From Ectobius pallidus (lineage: Eukaryota > Arthropoda > Insecta > Blattodea > Ectobiidae), in the NCBI GenBank assembly GCA_964059195.1, contig CAXKWD010000005.1, positions 42,175,825 through 42,239,824 of the forward strand: a stretch of 64,000 nucleotides of DNA, written 5' to 3'. The position numbers and the translations under genes are program-made. Every line of letters begins with the position of its first letter. Position 1 is the stretch's first letter. The notes beneath the pieces are model-generated. The model was not told the origin of the DNA. It saw only the letters and a program-made list of their open reading frames with translations, and searched no databases. Of the stretch, positions 20,481 to 31,273 are shown in pieces.

Positions 20481-21181
20481 TAAAGAAAAACGACAAAGAT
20501 TCAAGAGAACAATAAGATATTTCAGCTGTATAACTTCAGCCAAGAATACCGAACTCCTGCTACAGTGTTTCTTCCAGTTATCGTACTTTAGTTACAATTA
20601 ATAATGAACTGACTCATCTGAAATATATAAATAGTATTCATCATACCTAAGTACATATTTTGCATATGAAGTGAATCAAACTGTGAATAGATTACATACT
20701 TCACAGCATTCAGTGTATATGTTTTCATGACAACATTTTTTAATATATATGTAACTCAATAGATTTTACTTGTCAAAAATAGTTTAGAATATTATTGACA
20801 AAACCAAGTTTTAACATAGCATACTTTATATATCAGTTGGTGAAATTTTTTATGTTAATACTGGTGTATTTAACCTAATGGTTTTTAATTTTGTTGTACT
20901 ATAATAGGCCTAGATCTATTTTAGAATAATATTGACAAGCCAAAGTTTTAATCTACTACACTTATACATATCACTTTGGTGAATTTGATTTTTAATATAA
21001 ACAGCTATATAATTTTAACATCATTTTTTATAACTTATTGACTTGGCTTTTTATACGTCATATACAGATGCACAATTAATAAAATAGATTAATTACTGAA
21101 ATATCTTATTATTATTCTCAAGCAATCCTAAGTTTGATTTATTTGAGGGAATAAGGTGGTGATATTGAACGTGATTATATA
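20445..21181. repeat. PLE pseudo-LTR, right arm (inverted)
   Basis: Inverse of 17187-17923. On the ORF strand this is the 5' arm, and the start of the long reading frame lies inside it. The inner end lacks the CUG of the hammerhead core (it reads GTTAAGATGG where the other arm has CTGAAGATGG), so only one arm has a complete core. Confidence 0.93.
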
Positions 21182-21230
21182 ACTTTACCCTCATAGGAAC
21201 AACATGAAATTCATTAATTTATGGATAGAT

Positions 21231-23645
21231 TCCTAAAAGTGCAGACCTCTTTTTAAACTGAAAATACTACGTTCGGCAATGCTGTCTTTATGTTTGTTGT
21301 AATCAGTGTGTGTAGTCCAAGAGGAAAAAACCAATAAATGTATCAAAATAAAAATAAAAAATAAAAAACATTTTACACCCTGGCACAATTTTTCCTATCA
21401 CGCTTAAGTATGTTTCCTCCTTTACAGCTAAGTTTCCTTGGGACGGTCACATACTTTAAAAATACATTTTTAATACCATAGAATATTAAGAACGAAAGGA
21501 GTTTATTACGTTTTTCACTTTGTAGCAATAATCTTTGTTACTTGTGGCACATAAGGATGATACAGCATAATCTAAAAGCAGTGTAGATTAAAGTTAAGAA
21601 ACAACAAAATTAATGTTACCTTCAGACATGAGTACCCGAAATAATTCTGAACACACACCACAATAATTCTGTACACACAAAGGTAACAAAACTTGATTAC
21701 TCAAAAAAATAAATTATAATAGGGTGTCCAAAAGTAATTAGTGTCAATTACTTCATAGATTACGTGAGCATTCTCTAAAATTTATACTTCAAGATTCAAC
21801 CAGATTTTTCTTTCGCTGACAGTGCACTTAGATCCTTTGAAGAAATTTATCACTTTTTTTTGCACATTCAAGCAATTTAATGATCATTTTAATTTTCCAA
21901 ATCATGAATACTTGAAAATTCAGATCTTTTTTTGCTCAAGAAAGCCATTAATATTTCAGTTAATTACAACACAGTTTGTAAAAATAGGCACTTTCTTGTA
22001 ATTAACTCAATTCCTCCCCTTTCAATCTTACTGAAGTCACAGTCCCATAAATGGAAGCTAATATATTATTTGCTTCTCAGATGCTTAAGTAAAACAAGTT
22101 CAGTGATCACAAGGGACCATATTTTTTGGTATAATAAAATGGCTGATTTTGGTGTTAACTTTCTTTTTTTTCATGGGTAGTTCACAAAATAAAATATTTT
22201 ATACAATTATCATTATGGGGATACTATGGTACTTTGCATGCTGCATTCATACATATACTGAGTTTGTTGCTAAAAAAATCAAAATGAAAGAAAAATCATG
22301 AAGTGAGCATTTAAAACCTAAAATGGCTCAATTTATAAGCACAAAAGTGCCAATTACTGTGGATAAAATATGAAATATGTTGAATCTACACTCTTTGCTG
22401 TAATCTAATATAGGCATCCCAAAGCTCAGCACAGAGATAGCAGAAAAGGAGTGTATCGTGATCACTGAATAGTATACACTCCTCAAGTCTTTGCTGTAAT
22501 CGATCACAAGTATCGATAACTTCTCAACAGCCAAACAAATACCAGAAAAGGAAGCACGCTAGACGAAATGAAGGGAAAAATCACACTAAAACAAAATAGC
22601 CTATTACGATTTTGAATCAAATTTTTGTACACATTTTGCATAATCTAACAAATTTCACAATATGTCACGATTCAATTTGCTTAAAATTGGTACTTTACGC
22701 ATGTACAAACCTACTACCTAAAAATAGCTAAGGAAAGCTGTTTTGTAAAATTTTGCGCTTACTGCTGTTACCAAAAAATACGGCCACAAGTGATCACACT
22801 GTGGTACTGGTATTTGTCAAGTATAAAAGAGAAGTTGCGTAACATCACACACCAATTTAAGTGATTCAACTAATGTAAAAATTGTAACATTTAGGTCAGA
22901 TAATCCACAGAATAGTTATCACAGGTATAAAATACAAGATTCTACTGTAATGGATGGTAATGAAATAAAAGAAGGCAAGCATACAAACATATATCATGAT
23001 GGGACTGTTCTTGGAAAAAGTTTCTACCGTTTCTAGAGGTTTTGGTAAGTTTACTTTCTTCTTGAAATTGGATCCTTACCAGGGTCAAACATGGAATCAC
23101 TACTGCTGCAAGTGCAAAACGGTTGCTCAGCTAAACCAGACACAATGTCTGCAAAATATGTTTATGTTACATGCAGATACCAACATTTAGTTCTAACTTA
23201 AAACCTTTTAAATATACACACATGCAACGTACGTTCATAAAGTCTTACAGAATCCTATGCCACTAGAAGGATCATTGAGCAACTGGAATTAAACTAAATA
23301 ATATACACTTTGAAACTTATCTGTGTTCTACATACACTGTTGACACTAAGATAGGTCTATCTAATGAAAACGAAAACTAAGTTCACAAGTAAAAACAACA
23401 AACGCTTAATAGATAGGCTATGTACCATAAACCTTAACAACCACAATCAATATAGTGGTCCAAAGCAGAGAGAGAACTTTCTTGTGGAGTGCACTGCTGT
23501 TTAGAGGGGTGAGAGGAGGTTTAACCTTTAGGTGGCAGAGGAGGTGAGGGGTATCATCACAGGTGGCTAGGCAGATTCTTATTGGTCGCTGCTTACTTGC
23601 ACGTATAACGGTCACATTCCTCGCATTCCTCAGAGGGAAGTTCTT
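21231..23645. other. Noncoding spacer
   Basis: About 2.4 kb with no recognised gene or element boundary. A local hairpin lies near 22449-22482 (GGAGTGTAT...ATACACTCC). The open frames of 60-80 codons overlap on opposite strands and match nothing I know. Confidence 0.4.
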
Positions 23646-23655
23646 TGCTTTAGAT

Positions 23656-26028
23656 CAGTGTTTTTCAACTTTCTTGAATATGCGACCCCTTAAAGTTAAA
23701 AAATTCTGGCGACCCCCTAGGGCCATAATAAAACTATATCAGTGATTTTAAAGACTATGTATTTATTTTTCTTACTGTTAGACCTATATTGATTGAAAAA
23801 CCAAGTGTATTTTGCAAGGAAGTCATGAGAGCTCTGCAAGTAGGAACATTGCTGCGGGGGAGGCACAGAAGGCAAGAGGCGGTCAGCAACCCCTTGCTCC
23901 GCCCATGCAGGAACGTATGCTTGCATTTTTTTGTTTCCGTCAGTTGTTTGAGTGCGTCAGGTACAGACGTAACGGGATTGTATTGTCTTTGCTCCGTGCG
24001 AGCATAAAATGGATAAGTTTCTCAAAAGATCACAGCCCTCCACATCTGGTACAAGTGGCAGTGGTGGAAGTGAATCAAAACCGAAAAAAATAGACATTAT
24101 GACAATTACTTGAAGTATGGGTTTACTGTCATGAAAAATAAACCTCAATGTGTAATTTGCGGCGATGTAATATCACGTGAGAGTATGAAACCATCAAAGC
24201 TTATGCGTCACCTCTCAACCAAGCATTCTAAAGAAGCTGATAAACCGTTGGATTTTTTTGAACGAAAGCTGAAAACCCTTAACCAGCAGCAAAATACTAT
24301 GATTCAGATAATAAGTTAGTATTGTTATTTGGTGACTAAAAACAATATTTCTTATTGCTCAATTATTTATTTGTTTTTCTTATTTTTGGTCATCGAGAAT
24401 GCATTATTAGCTAGCTACAGAGTTGCATACCAAGTCGCTAAAGCAGGGAAGCCGCATACAGTTGCCGAAAATCTTATTTTGCCCGCAGCTCTAGATATGG
24501 TTGATAGTATGTTAGGTAAGCAGGAGTCAAGCAAGCTAAAAAACATACCACTTTCTGACAATACTACTGAACGCAGAATAAACAATATGGCCAGTGACAT
24601 TCAAGAACAAGTAGTGGAAAAATTAAAGAAGAGCCCACATTTTGCTTTGCAGTTTAACGAATCTACTGATGTTTCAGATTGTGCGCAGTTTGTGGTATTT
24701 GTGCGCTCTGAAGCAGACGAAAATATCAAAGAAGACATTTTATTTTGTAAAGCACTTCCTGCAGACACTATAGGCCAGTGTTTGTATGACATGTTTTTAG
24801 AAAGCACTCGCGACTACAAGATTGATCGGAGAAAACGTATCGCCATTTGTAGCAATGGCACTAAAGCGATGAGTGGCCAAAAAAAAAAAAAAAAATCAAA
24901 ATAAATAATCCCAAAGGTCTCATGGACACACTGCTTTCTCCATCATCAAGCTCTGGCACCCAAGGTTTTACCTTCTGATTTAAATGACGTGCTTAAAGAA
25001 GTGATCAAAATTGTGAACTCGACTGTTCAGAATTGTTTGTGAAGACATGGGTTCTCTCCATCAAAATCTCCTTTAACATACAGGTCAAGTGGCTATCCAA
25101 AGGAAAGGTATTGACAAAGGTTCTAGAACTGAAAGCTGAATTGTTAATGTTTTTACAAGATGCTACATCTGAATATGCAAATTATTTTTGTGACCCTGTT
25201 TGGCTCTTTAAATTAGCATTTCTTGCTGATCTTTTTAGCCACCTGAATTTTTTAAACAAGAGCCTCCAAGGGAGAGAAGAAAACATTCTAACAGCTAAGT
25301 ACAAAATCAAAGGATTCCTCGCAAAACTTGGTTTTTGGTCAACATCTTTGCAAAAAAAAAATGAGTCTTTCCCTTGTGTTCAGAAGACTGTCGAAGAAAC
25401 TGCAGTGAACCAATCGTTGGTAGTAAGTTCTCACATTTCTTGCATGATACAGAGCTTGCATAATTTGGAAGAGAAACTATTAACTTAGTTTCCAGAACTG
25501 GACTCTGAAGCTGACAATGGGCAGAGATGGATACTAAATTCTTTCTTGGATATGTCAGTACAACTGGCTGATCTAACCCCTAAGATGAAAGAAAATCTTA
25601 TAGATTTAGCTGCTGACGGCATGCTTAAAATGGAATTTCATTTGCAAAATATTGATGTCTTCTGGATGAAGAGAAAACAAGAATATCCGGAGCTGGCAAG
25701 GGATAGTTAAAAATTATTAGTGCCATTCGCTACTTCCTACCTAGTCTATGTGAACTAACATTCTCTTCAATGGTGAACGTAAAAACTAAAATGAGAAATA
25801 GGCTCCTATTAGAAGATGATTTGGATATTTGCATCTAAAAAACAGAACCACTTTTCGACAAATTATTAAAAAATAAAGAGGCACAGCCTTCTTGCTGAAA
25901 TTGTAGTTTTTCTATTGTAGTGTAGAACCTATAAACAACTTGCATTTTTCTTTTACCCGCAACCCCCCGAGTAAGGCTTTGCGCCCCCCCCCCCTTGAGG
26001 GTTGTGACCCACAGGTTGAAAAACACTG
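23656..26028 (+). mobile_element. hAT transposon with decayed ZBED-type transposase
   Basis: TIRs CAGTGTTTTTCAACTTTC and GGTTGAAAAACACTG bound the element. The flanks TGCTTTAG (23646-23653) and TGCATTAG (26029-26036) agree at 7 of 8 positions and are the likely 8-bp duplication, with two extra bases at the left junction. GCGACCCC and GGGTTGTGACCC just inside the ends are also mirrored. The transposase gene is broken but its domain order is intact. Confidence 0.88.
24009..25880 (+). pseudogene. ZBED5-like hAT transposase, multiply frameshifted
   Basis: The start is MDKFLKRSQPSTSG. After a frameshift comes a BED zinc finger (CVICG...HLSTKH, then LDFFERKLKTL). The next frame (24395-24890) has SYRVAYQVAKAGKPHTVAENLILPA and the RNase H-like NESTDVSDCAQFVVFVR segment, breaking at a 15-base poly-A run. 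The frame at about 25080-25488 carries VKWLSKGKVLTKVLELKAEL, and the final part has PFATSYLCELTFSSM, the hAT C-terminal dimerisation region. This gene type is the hAT group from which vertebrate ZBED5-like genes also derive. At least four frame changes or stops make it a pseudogene, some at homopolymers where sequencing error is conceivable. Confidence 0.85.
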
Positions 26029-26036
26029 TGCATTAG

Positions 26037-26252
26037 CACTGCACTGATTAAAAGCCAACAACACTGAAAATTATTTTTTTTCTATTTTATTTCATATTAA
26101 CAGTTAAGCATGTCATAAAGTAATAGGCATTGATAAATTTTGATTTTTGGAAAAAGATGACAGTCAATATAATCAATCTTGAATCCCAAGGTAGAACCCG
26201 CTTGATGAATATAAGATAAAATTGATGGCACTAATGGGCTATATGCCATATC
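26037..26252. other. Noncoding spacer between transposons
   Basis: Short AT-rich interval; nothing recognised. Confidence 0.5.
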
Positions 26253-26798
26253 GGTACAGCCATTTCATAAAATATGCGAATTTTTCCCTCAAAGAGAGAA
26301 GTTATAAAATTATTGTAATTGGGTGGTCAAAAATAAGTTTAAAACCTCAAATTCTCTGAATTTTAAGGACTTAGGTGTATTTGAAGTGGTTTCATGTGTA
26401 AAATCGGTCAATTTACTTATTTATTGCGTTGAGTTACTTTTTTTTGCCATTTTTAGCATGATTTTAACACTCTTTAATACCAAGTAGTCAAGAGTAATCA
26501 GCTATGTCCATTTTCATTTGAGAAAATATACATCTTAAGGTACAATTTGGTATAAGATTAACTTCAAAAAATATGTGTAGTTAATTACTATGTAAAATAA
26601 CAAACAAGGGAATTTTTGTCCCACCCGTAACAGTGATAGTTTTGTTAAATTATTATTGATGAGTTAAATAAATTAGATATAATTGGTGAGGTCCTTACTT
26701 TCCACACGCAAAATTAAATATTATAATAGAATATAAAAATAGATAAAACACTTATAGCGTGGATGCAAAATAGTTAAGAATTAAAAAACTAAAACACA

Positions 26799-26837
26799 GG
26801 CTACATTTCAATCCGCCCACCGGATCTTTCTCAAGCC
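26799..26837 (-). ncRNA. Hammerhead relic, left arm
   Basis: Mirror copy of the relic at 27196-27234, with GAAAUGUA in place of GAAACGUA. It has the same core defects and therefore presumed loss of activity. Confidence 0.45.
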
Positions 26838-27271
26838 AACAGACTGGGGAAGACGTCCGCGAAGTCCTCAAGGTAGGGCTCCTGTTGCTGTTGTTGTTGT
26901 TGATCGATCTGAGACATCGACTCACGATCACCTGGAGCGTTGTACTTGTAGTGTTCCGTAACCCATTCATCCGGTATATTGAAATCAGATTCTAAACCAT
27001 CCATGGGTCTTGGAAACCGTGGAACCATGTCTTTTTTGCCCATGTTCTTTATAACTTGTAACCATGTCTCACCTAAGTCACCTTCGTAATTATTATGGCA
27101 TCTTTCCTTTACTTCCAAAATATGCTTCGCCTCGCATATTTTCCGCCCTAGGAGCCCTACCCTGAGGACTTCGCGGACGTCTTCCCCAGTCAGTTGGCTT
27201 GAGAAAGATCCGGTGGGCGGATTGAAACGTAGCCTGTGTTTTAGTTTTTTTAATTCTGAACTATTTTGCAT
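26831..27271 (-). CDS. Open frame of unknown origin inside the foldback
   Basis: A 146-codon frame crosses both arms and the loop. The loop part (about 26884-27149) is GC-richer than its surroundings and codes for a mixed, protein-like segment (KERCHNNYEGDLGETWLQVI, RFPRPMDGLESDFNIPDEWV) ending in a glutamine run from (GTT)n. The arm-derived ends are unlikely to be original coding sequence. I do not recognise the protein. It could be a host exon captured by the element, or unselected sequence that happens to be open; no start context or partner gene supports translation here. Confidence 0.3.
   Translation of the reverse strand: MQNSSELKKLKHRLRFNPPTGSFSSQLTGEDVREVLRVGLLGRKICEAKHILEVKERCHNNYEGDLGETWLQVIKNMGKKDMVPRFPRPMDGLESDFNIPDEWVTEHYKYNAPGDRESMSQIDQQQQQQQEPYLEDFADVFPSLLA
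27196..27234 (+). ncRNA. Hammerhead relic, right arm
   Basis: GGC / UUGAGAA / stem II AUCCG-CGGAU with GUGGG loop / GAAA / ACGU / A / GCC. Every helix position pairs as in the other hammerheads here, but the core CUGANGA reads UUGAGAA (two changes, including the essential G8), so cleavage is not expected. The left arm has the mirror copy at 26799-26837 on the minus strand. Confidence 0.5.
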
Positions 27272-28079
27272 CCACGGTATAAGTGTTTTATCTATTTTTA
27301 TATTCTATTATAATATTTAATTTGAGTTAAATAAATGTTCTGACAACCTGGAAACAGTTTATAATTTGTATTGAATCCCTCATACCTTCATTAATAACAA
27401 CATAAAGACCCTAACAGTAATAGGGCAATTCTCTGAGTGATGCACGGGACATTTGCAGGATTCAAATTACCTTAATTTTATTAGGATATAAGGTAACTGC
27501 TGCCAGTCAGCTTTGATACCTTACTGATCAGTTGCTGTGTAATGTGTACCAGAAAGAAAAATCTAGCTTTATAATAACATACAGAAAAAAGAGAAAAACT
27601 CTCTGTGATGCACGGGACTCAGAAAAACTACTCTCAGTCACATTGCTTGCTTTGATCCACATATTCTGTGAATTGGGAAGGGTCAGGGAAATTATTTTCA
27701 TGGCTTGACTTCTTATAGTAAATGTTCTTCTTATTTCTGTAATTGGTTATGTTCAATTCATTATGTTGAATTTTTAATTAATCTTTTTGTTTTGTGATGC
27801 ACGGGACACTTTTTTCCTTCAAGTTCCCAGCCCATATTTTAATGACAAAATAAATATTCCCTGCATTATTGTTTGTTTGGTTTAGTGGATACGGTTATTT
27901 ATACAAACGTTTTCTGCAATAAGGTTACATTTAAACTTGAGTAAGAACTCTCTTAATATTCATTAATACATGTGTTAACTTTGTCTAATAATAGCTAACT
28001 ACAGGTATAACTGGTAAATTACCATGCCATGTGTCATTACATGGCATTTATTTGTATACAAATGTGACAGTCCCATGCC

Positions 28080-28648
28080 AGTTCAATTTCTCAACAAATT
28101 TCTCTCATCCTGATACCAATTTCATAATACTCTGTTCATAGAAGTCCGTTAGGTTGGAGTATAGCCATCTGCAGATTGTTTTTACTTCTGCACCTGACAC
28201 AAAGAGTTTGCTGGCCAGGAATTTCTTCATGGGACCAAACAAATGAAAGTCCAACGGTGCCAGGTCTGGACTGTATGGAGGATGCTGGAGCACCTCCCAA
28301 ATAAATTTGTTGATTTTCTCATAAACAGCTGCAGCAACATGTTGCACCATCGGACTTTCATTTGTTTCGTCCCATGAAGAAATTCCTGGTCGGTAAACGC
28401 TTTGTGTCAGTTGCAGAAGTGAAAACAGTAGTCTTCAGATGGCTATACTCCAACCGAATGGACATCTATCAACAGGGCATTTTGAAAAAGGAATTATGAT
28501 GGGAGAAATATGTTGAGAAACTTGGCGACTATATAGAAAAATAGACAAAAGATGTCCCTTCATGTGTGCATTGGTTTGTAAATTGTACCTATTAAACTTT
28601 CTGTAAAAAAAAAAAAAGGCATTACTTTTCCTCCACCCTCATAATTTT
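28080..28648. pseudogene. Two mariner transposase tails, head to head
   Basis: The minus-strand frame 28105-28350 (HPPYSPDLAPLDFHLFGPMKKFLASKLF) and a plus-strand stretch from about 28345 (PMKKFLVGKRFVSVAEVKTV, then KYVEKLGDYIEK) are both C-terminal pieces of mariner DD34D transposase, meeting at a shared centre (28345-28375). The right side ends with a mariner-like terminus (GGCATTACTTTTCCTCCACC) near 28648; no matching left terminus is visible. The third catalytic Asp is retained in the left piece. Neither can make a transposase. The pair is nested inside the motif-rich TIR element. Confidence 0.8.
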
Positions 28649-29585
28649 AGGTCTCTGTAATGGTTCAGAATTGGAAAATTAACGTTTGGAATAACCTGTT
28701 AAAACTGACAGATTCCTACATTCACCTAATCAGATTATGAAAGTAATAAAAGCCAGTACACTAGTAAATTCAAGAGGACAGTACAAATTTCAAGATCTTA
28801 TATTCTGACGTGTGATGCACGGGACAAACAAACAAACTGCATTTGTGTTGTGCAGAGGAAACAGATCTACATTTGACTGAACTGAAAATTAGTGGTACCT
28901 AATAACATAAGTCAAATAGAGTTTTCAAGCCAATACCTGCTTTTGTTTTTTCAGAATATTAAAAAATTCATGTTTTCTGTGATGCACGGGACACTAGTGC
29001 CAAGCTGCAGGAATGGGACTATTAAAATGTTTAGTGTGTGGTTGTTGACATGTTTATGTTTATGATAATACTTAGTTTCCTTTCGGTTTCATCATATGTA
29101 ATTGTTAAAAAGATACTGTGAATAGTTATTTTGTTACACGTGTTTCAATATTGAGTATAAATTGATACTTTTCCCTCCTCTTGTTATTTCAAACTTTAGA
29201 AATTTGTTACTAGTGTATAATAGTAAAATATTGATTATGTTTTTGTTTTTACAATAATTTAATGTGTCTTCTTCCCACTCATAATAAAAGAAATACATTT
29301 GTTGCAATTTCAAAATTTGCTCCCATGGTTTCACTTTCCAGAGTGTCAGTGTCCAAATCAGTGTCCAAATCATGTCCCACCCGTAACAGATTTTGAAAAA
29401 CAAATTTAAAATATTTAAAATAAGTTTTAAGTAATGCTTTGCATGCAGTATGAAGGAGAAGGCATTGTAAATTTTACAGAATGTGAAGAACCAATTCTAG
29501 TTTATTATTTATGATATGTAATAAACAAAAATAGTTTATATAATTTCCTAGAATGTCCCACCCGTATTTATGAAATGGCTGGGTA

Positions 29586-30444
29586 GCAAATGTGTTAATA
29601 ACAATGAATGTTCATTTTAAAGAGATTTATTTTAAAACTTCCTCTAGTTGAAGGCTGCAAAATGACAAGTACACAATAGTTATAATTAAGTCATAAAAAT
29701 AATTTTCTAAGGAATGAGCAAAGAATACAGTAAGTACCAAATAATTGGTTTCTTAAATTAAAAACAAATTATATTATTATTATTATTATTATTATTATTA
29801 TCCATTACATGAAGTGTGATGTCCAGGCCCCGAAGCATTTTGATTGGCTCTAGCGGACAGCCAATCAGTGACTGAGCTGCCACAATCCCATAAATGAATT
29901 AAATTTTTGAGAGCAAATACTGGGTTATTACATACATATAAGGTATCAATCGAAAGATTTTTCATTCTGGTGTCATTAAATTGCATTCCATTGAGTTATA
30001 ATAAATGTTTTGGTTAATATATTAAAACTAAAATGTTATATTTTAAAATCAAACAGAACTTTTTATTTTGACATATTGATCCAAAGCCCCAAAAGCGATT
30101 CATTCAATGAACAGTAAATTAAACAAAAGAAAAATAGACCTACCAGTACTTATGGTCAACTTTGAAGCTAAAATTATTCTTAGATCTAAACTAAACTTTA
30201 ATGTGAGTAGCCTATATTTCATTTTAAACACACCTTACTTAATTATGCACCAGTATTCACTGTTAGATTGATCACAGCTTGAAGGCAGTTTCGCTGAGCG
30301 TTTGTCATAACCTACATGTTCAGTGAATCATATTACAAACATCATTAATTGTCAGTGCATTCTGTGAAATTGGCATTATGCTTTTAAGTATTTGTTATGT
30401 GATTAACGACTAATAATGAAACGAAAATTGAAGTCAACCACAAG
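29586..30444. other. Noncoding spacer
   Basis: Holds the (TTA)n microsatellite at 29770-29801. No gene recognised. Confidence 0.5.
29770..29801. repeat. Microsatellite (TTA)n
   Basis: About ten perfect ATT/TTA units. Confidence 0.9.
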
Positions 30445-31237
30445 AAGACTAAACCAATCAAAATAAGGAAGGGCGTTATGCAGGGATCTCCATTATCCCC
30501 TGCCCTTTACAACTTGGCCACAGATCACATTTTAAACGAACTAACCGAAGAGGCAATTGCCAAAGAATATGGTTTCAATCTAGTTCTCGGATTTGCAGAA
30601 GACACCGCTATTATAGCTAAAGATTAATTCTCAGCAGTAGAACTGACAAAAATGGCAGTTCAGCACTTCCTACAAATTGGATTAAAAATCAACCATGAAA
30701 AGTCAGTTGCTATCAACATATCTAACGGGAAACTAAAGAGTGGCCATCTTAATATCTGTAATGATTTTAAAATTATTTGCTTGTCATCTAAAGATTTTGT
30801 GCCTTACTTGGGTGTAAACTTTTCAGATGAATCCATATTTAACCAACAAGAGGTAGTACTAAACCTTCGAACAAAACTTGATCTGTTAACATCCTCGCCA
30901 CTTTTACACCCTGTTCAGAAGTTTTGTATTATAAATACTGCAATATGCCCATCTCTAATTTATACATTCCAAACCATTCCACTCAATAAAATACCTCATA
31001 GATTTCTTGCTGACCTCGATAAAATGATTAAAGGAACTGTTGCCTACGGACACTCCAGATCATATCATGTATTCCTTTAGGAAATTCAAAGGACTTGGAT
31101 TGTTCAGAACACAATGGGAAGCAGCACTACAACAGATTAATGGCTTACGGTTATTAAATAAATCACAAAACTTTCATCCTGTACACCAGGAAACTGAAAG
31201 AAGAAGGCCTTTCTTGCCTAGATCAACAAAACATTAA
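30445..31237 (+). pseudogene. R2-superfamily LINE reverse transcriptase fragment (NeSL/Utopia-like)
   Basis: One frame runs KTKPIKIRKGVMQGSPLSPA, LYNLATDHILNEL, then GFAEDTAIIAKD where the RT catalytic FADD motif should be. The second residue of the motif reads A and the third E, so the first catalytic Asp of the pair is lost. A single in-frame TAA follows at 30625-30627, after which the same frame continues (30652-31077) through SPLLHPVQKFC and IPLNKIPHRFLADLDKMIKG. A frame change near 31050 leads to TPDHIMYSFRKFKGLGLF, the conserved thumb-region phrase of this LINE group. Both ends are truncated. The DNA-binding fingers and the restriction-like endonuclease are absent. Confidence 0.8.
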
Positions 31238-31273
31238 AATGGAAAATTCTCTAATAAGTACAAAAGAAGAAAA

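Larger units (their letters stand above)
17188..21218 (-). mobile_element. Full-length Penelope-like element with inverted pseudo-LTRs
   Basis: A 4.03-kb retroelement bounded by a perfect 12-bp direct repeat, TTATGGATAGAT (17176-17187 and 21219-21230). Near-identical 737-bp arms in inverted orientation (17187-17923, 20445-21181) enclose an intact RT plus GIY-YIG reading frame on the minus strand. A 37-bp tail (21182-21218) lies outside the arm on the right side only. Direct or inverted pseudo-LTRs, a short one-sided tail and variable-length target duplications are documented PLE features. Arm identity together with an undamaged frame points to recent insertion. Confidence 0.93.
26674..27322. 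mobile_element. PLE-like foldback with captured coding-like loop
   Basis: A 38-bp tail (26674-26711) is followed by inverted arms of about 172 bp (26712-26883 and 27150-27322) around a 266-bp loop. A perfect 14-bp direct repeat, TGAGTTAAATAAAT, flanks the unit (26660-26673, 27323-27336). Each arm contains an outward-facing hammerhead-like relic. The architecture equals that of the elements at 10.0 and 17.2 kb, with the tail on the opposite side, so it lies in reverse orientation. The uninserted copy at 31.6 kb reads straight through the site (GAGTTAAATAAATGTTCTGG), confirming that this is an insertion. Confidence 0.88.
26257..29581. mobile_element. Motif-rich TIR element, copy 1 (host of two nested insertions)
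   Basis: The left end CAGCCATTTCATAAAATATG and the inverse of the right end CAGCCATTTCATAAATACGG are TIRs, with GGTA directly flanking both sides (26253-26256, 29582-29585). GTCCCACCCGTA(A) occurs at 26619, 29371 and within the right terminus, and GTGATGCACGGGAC occurs five times (27437, 27605, 27794, 28812, 28979). A partial second copy lies at 31274-31983. No transposase is recognised; the frame at 29134-29403 matches nothing. The PLE-like foldback and the mariner pair inside are later insertions. Confidence 0.75.
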
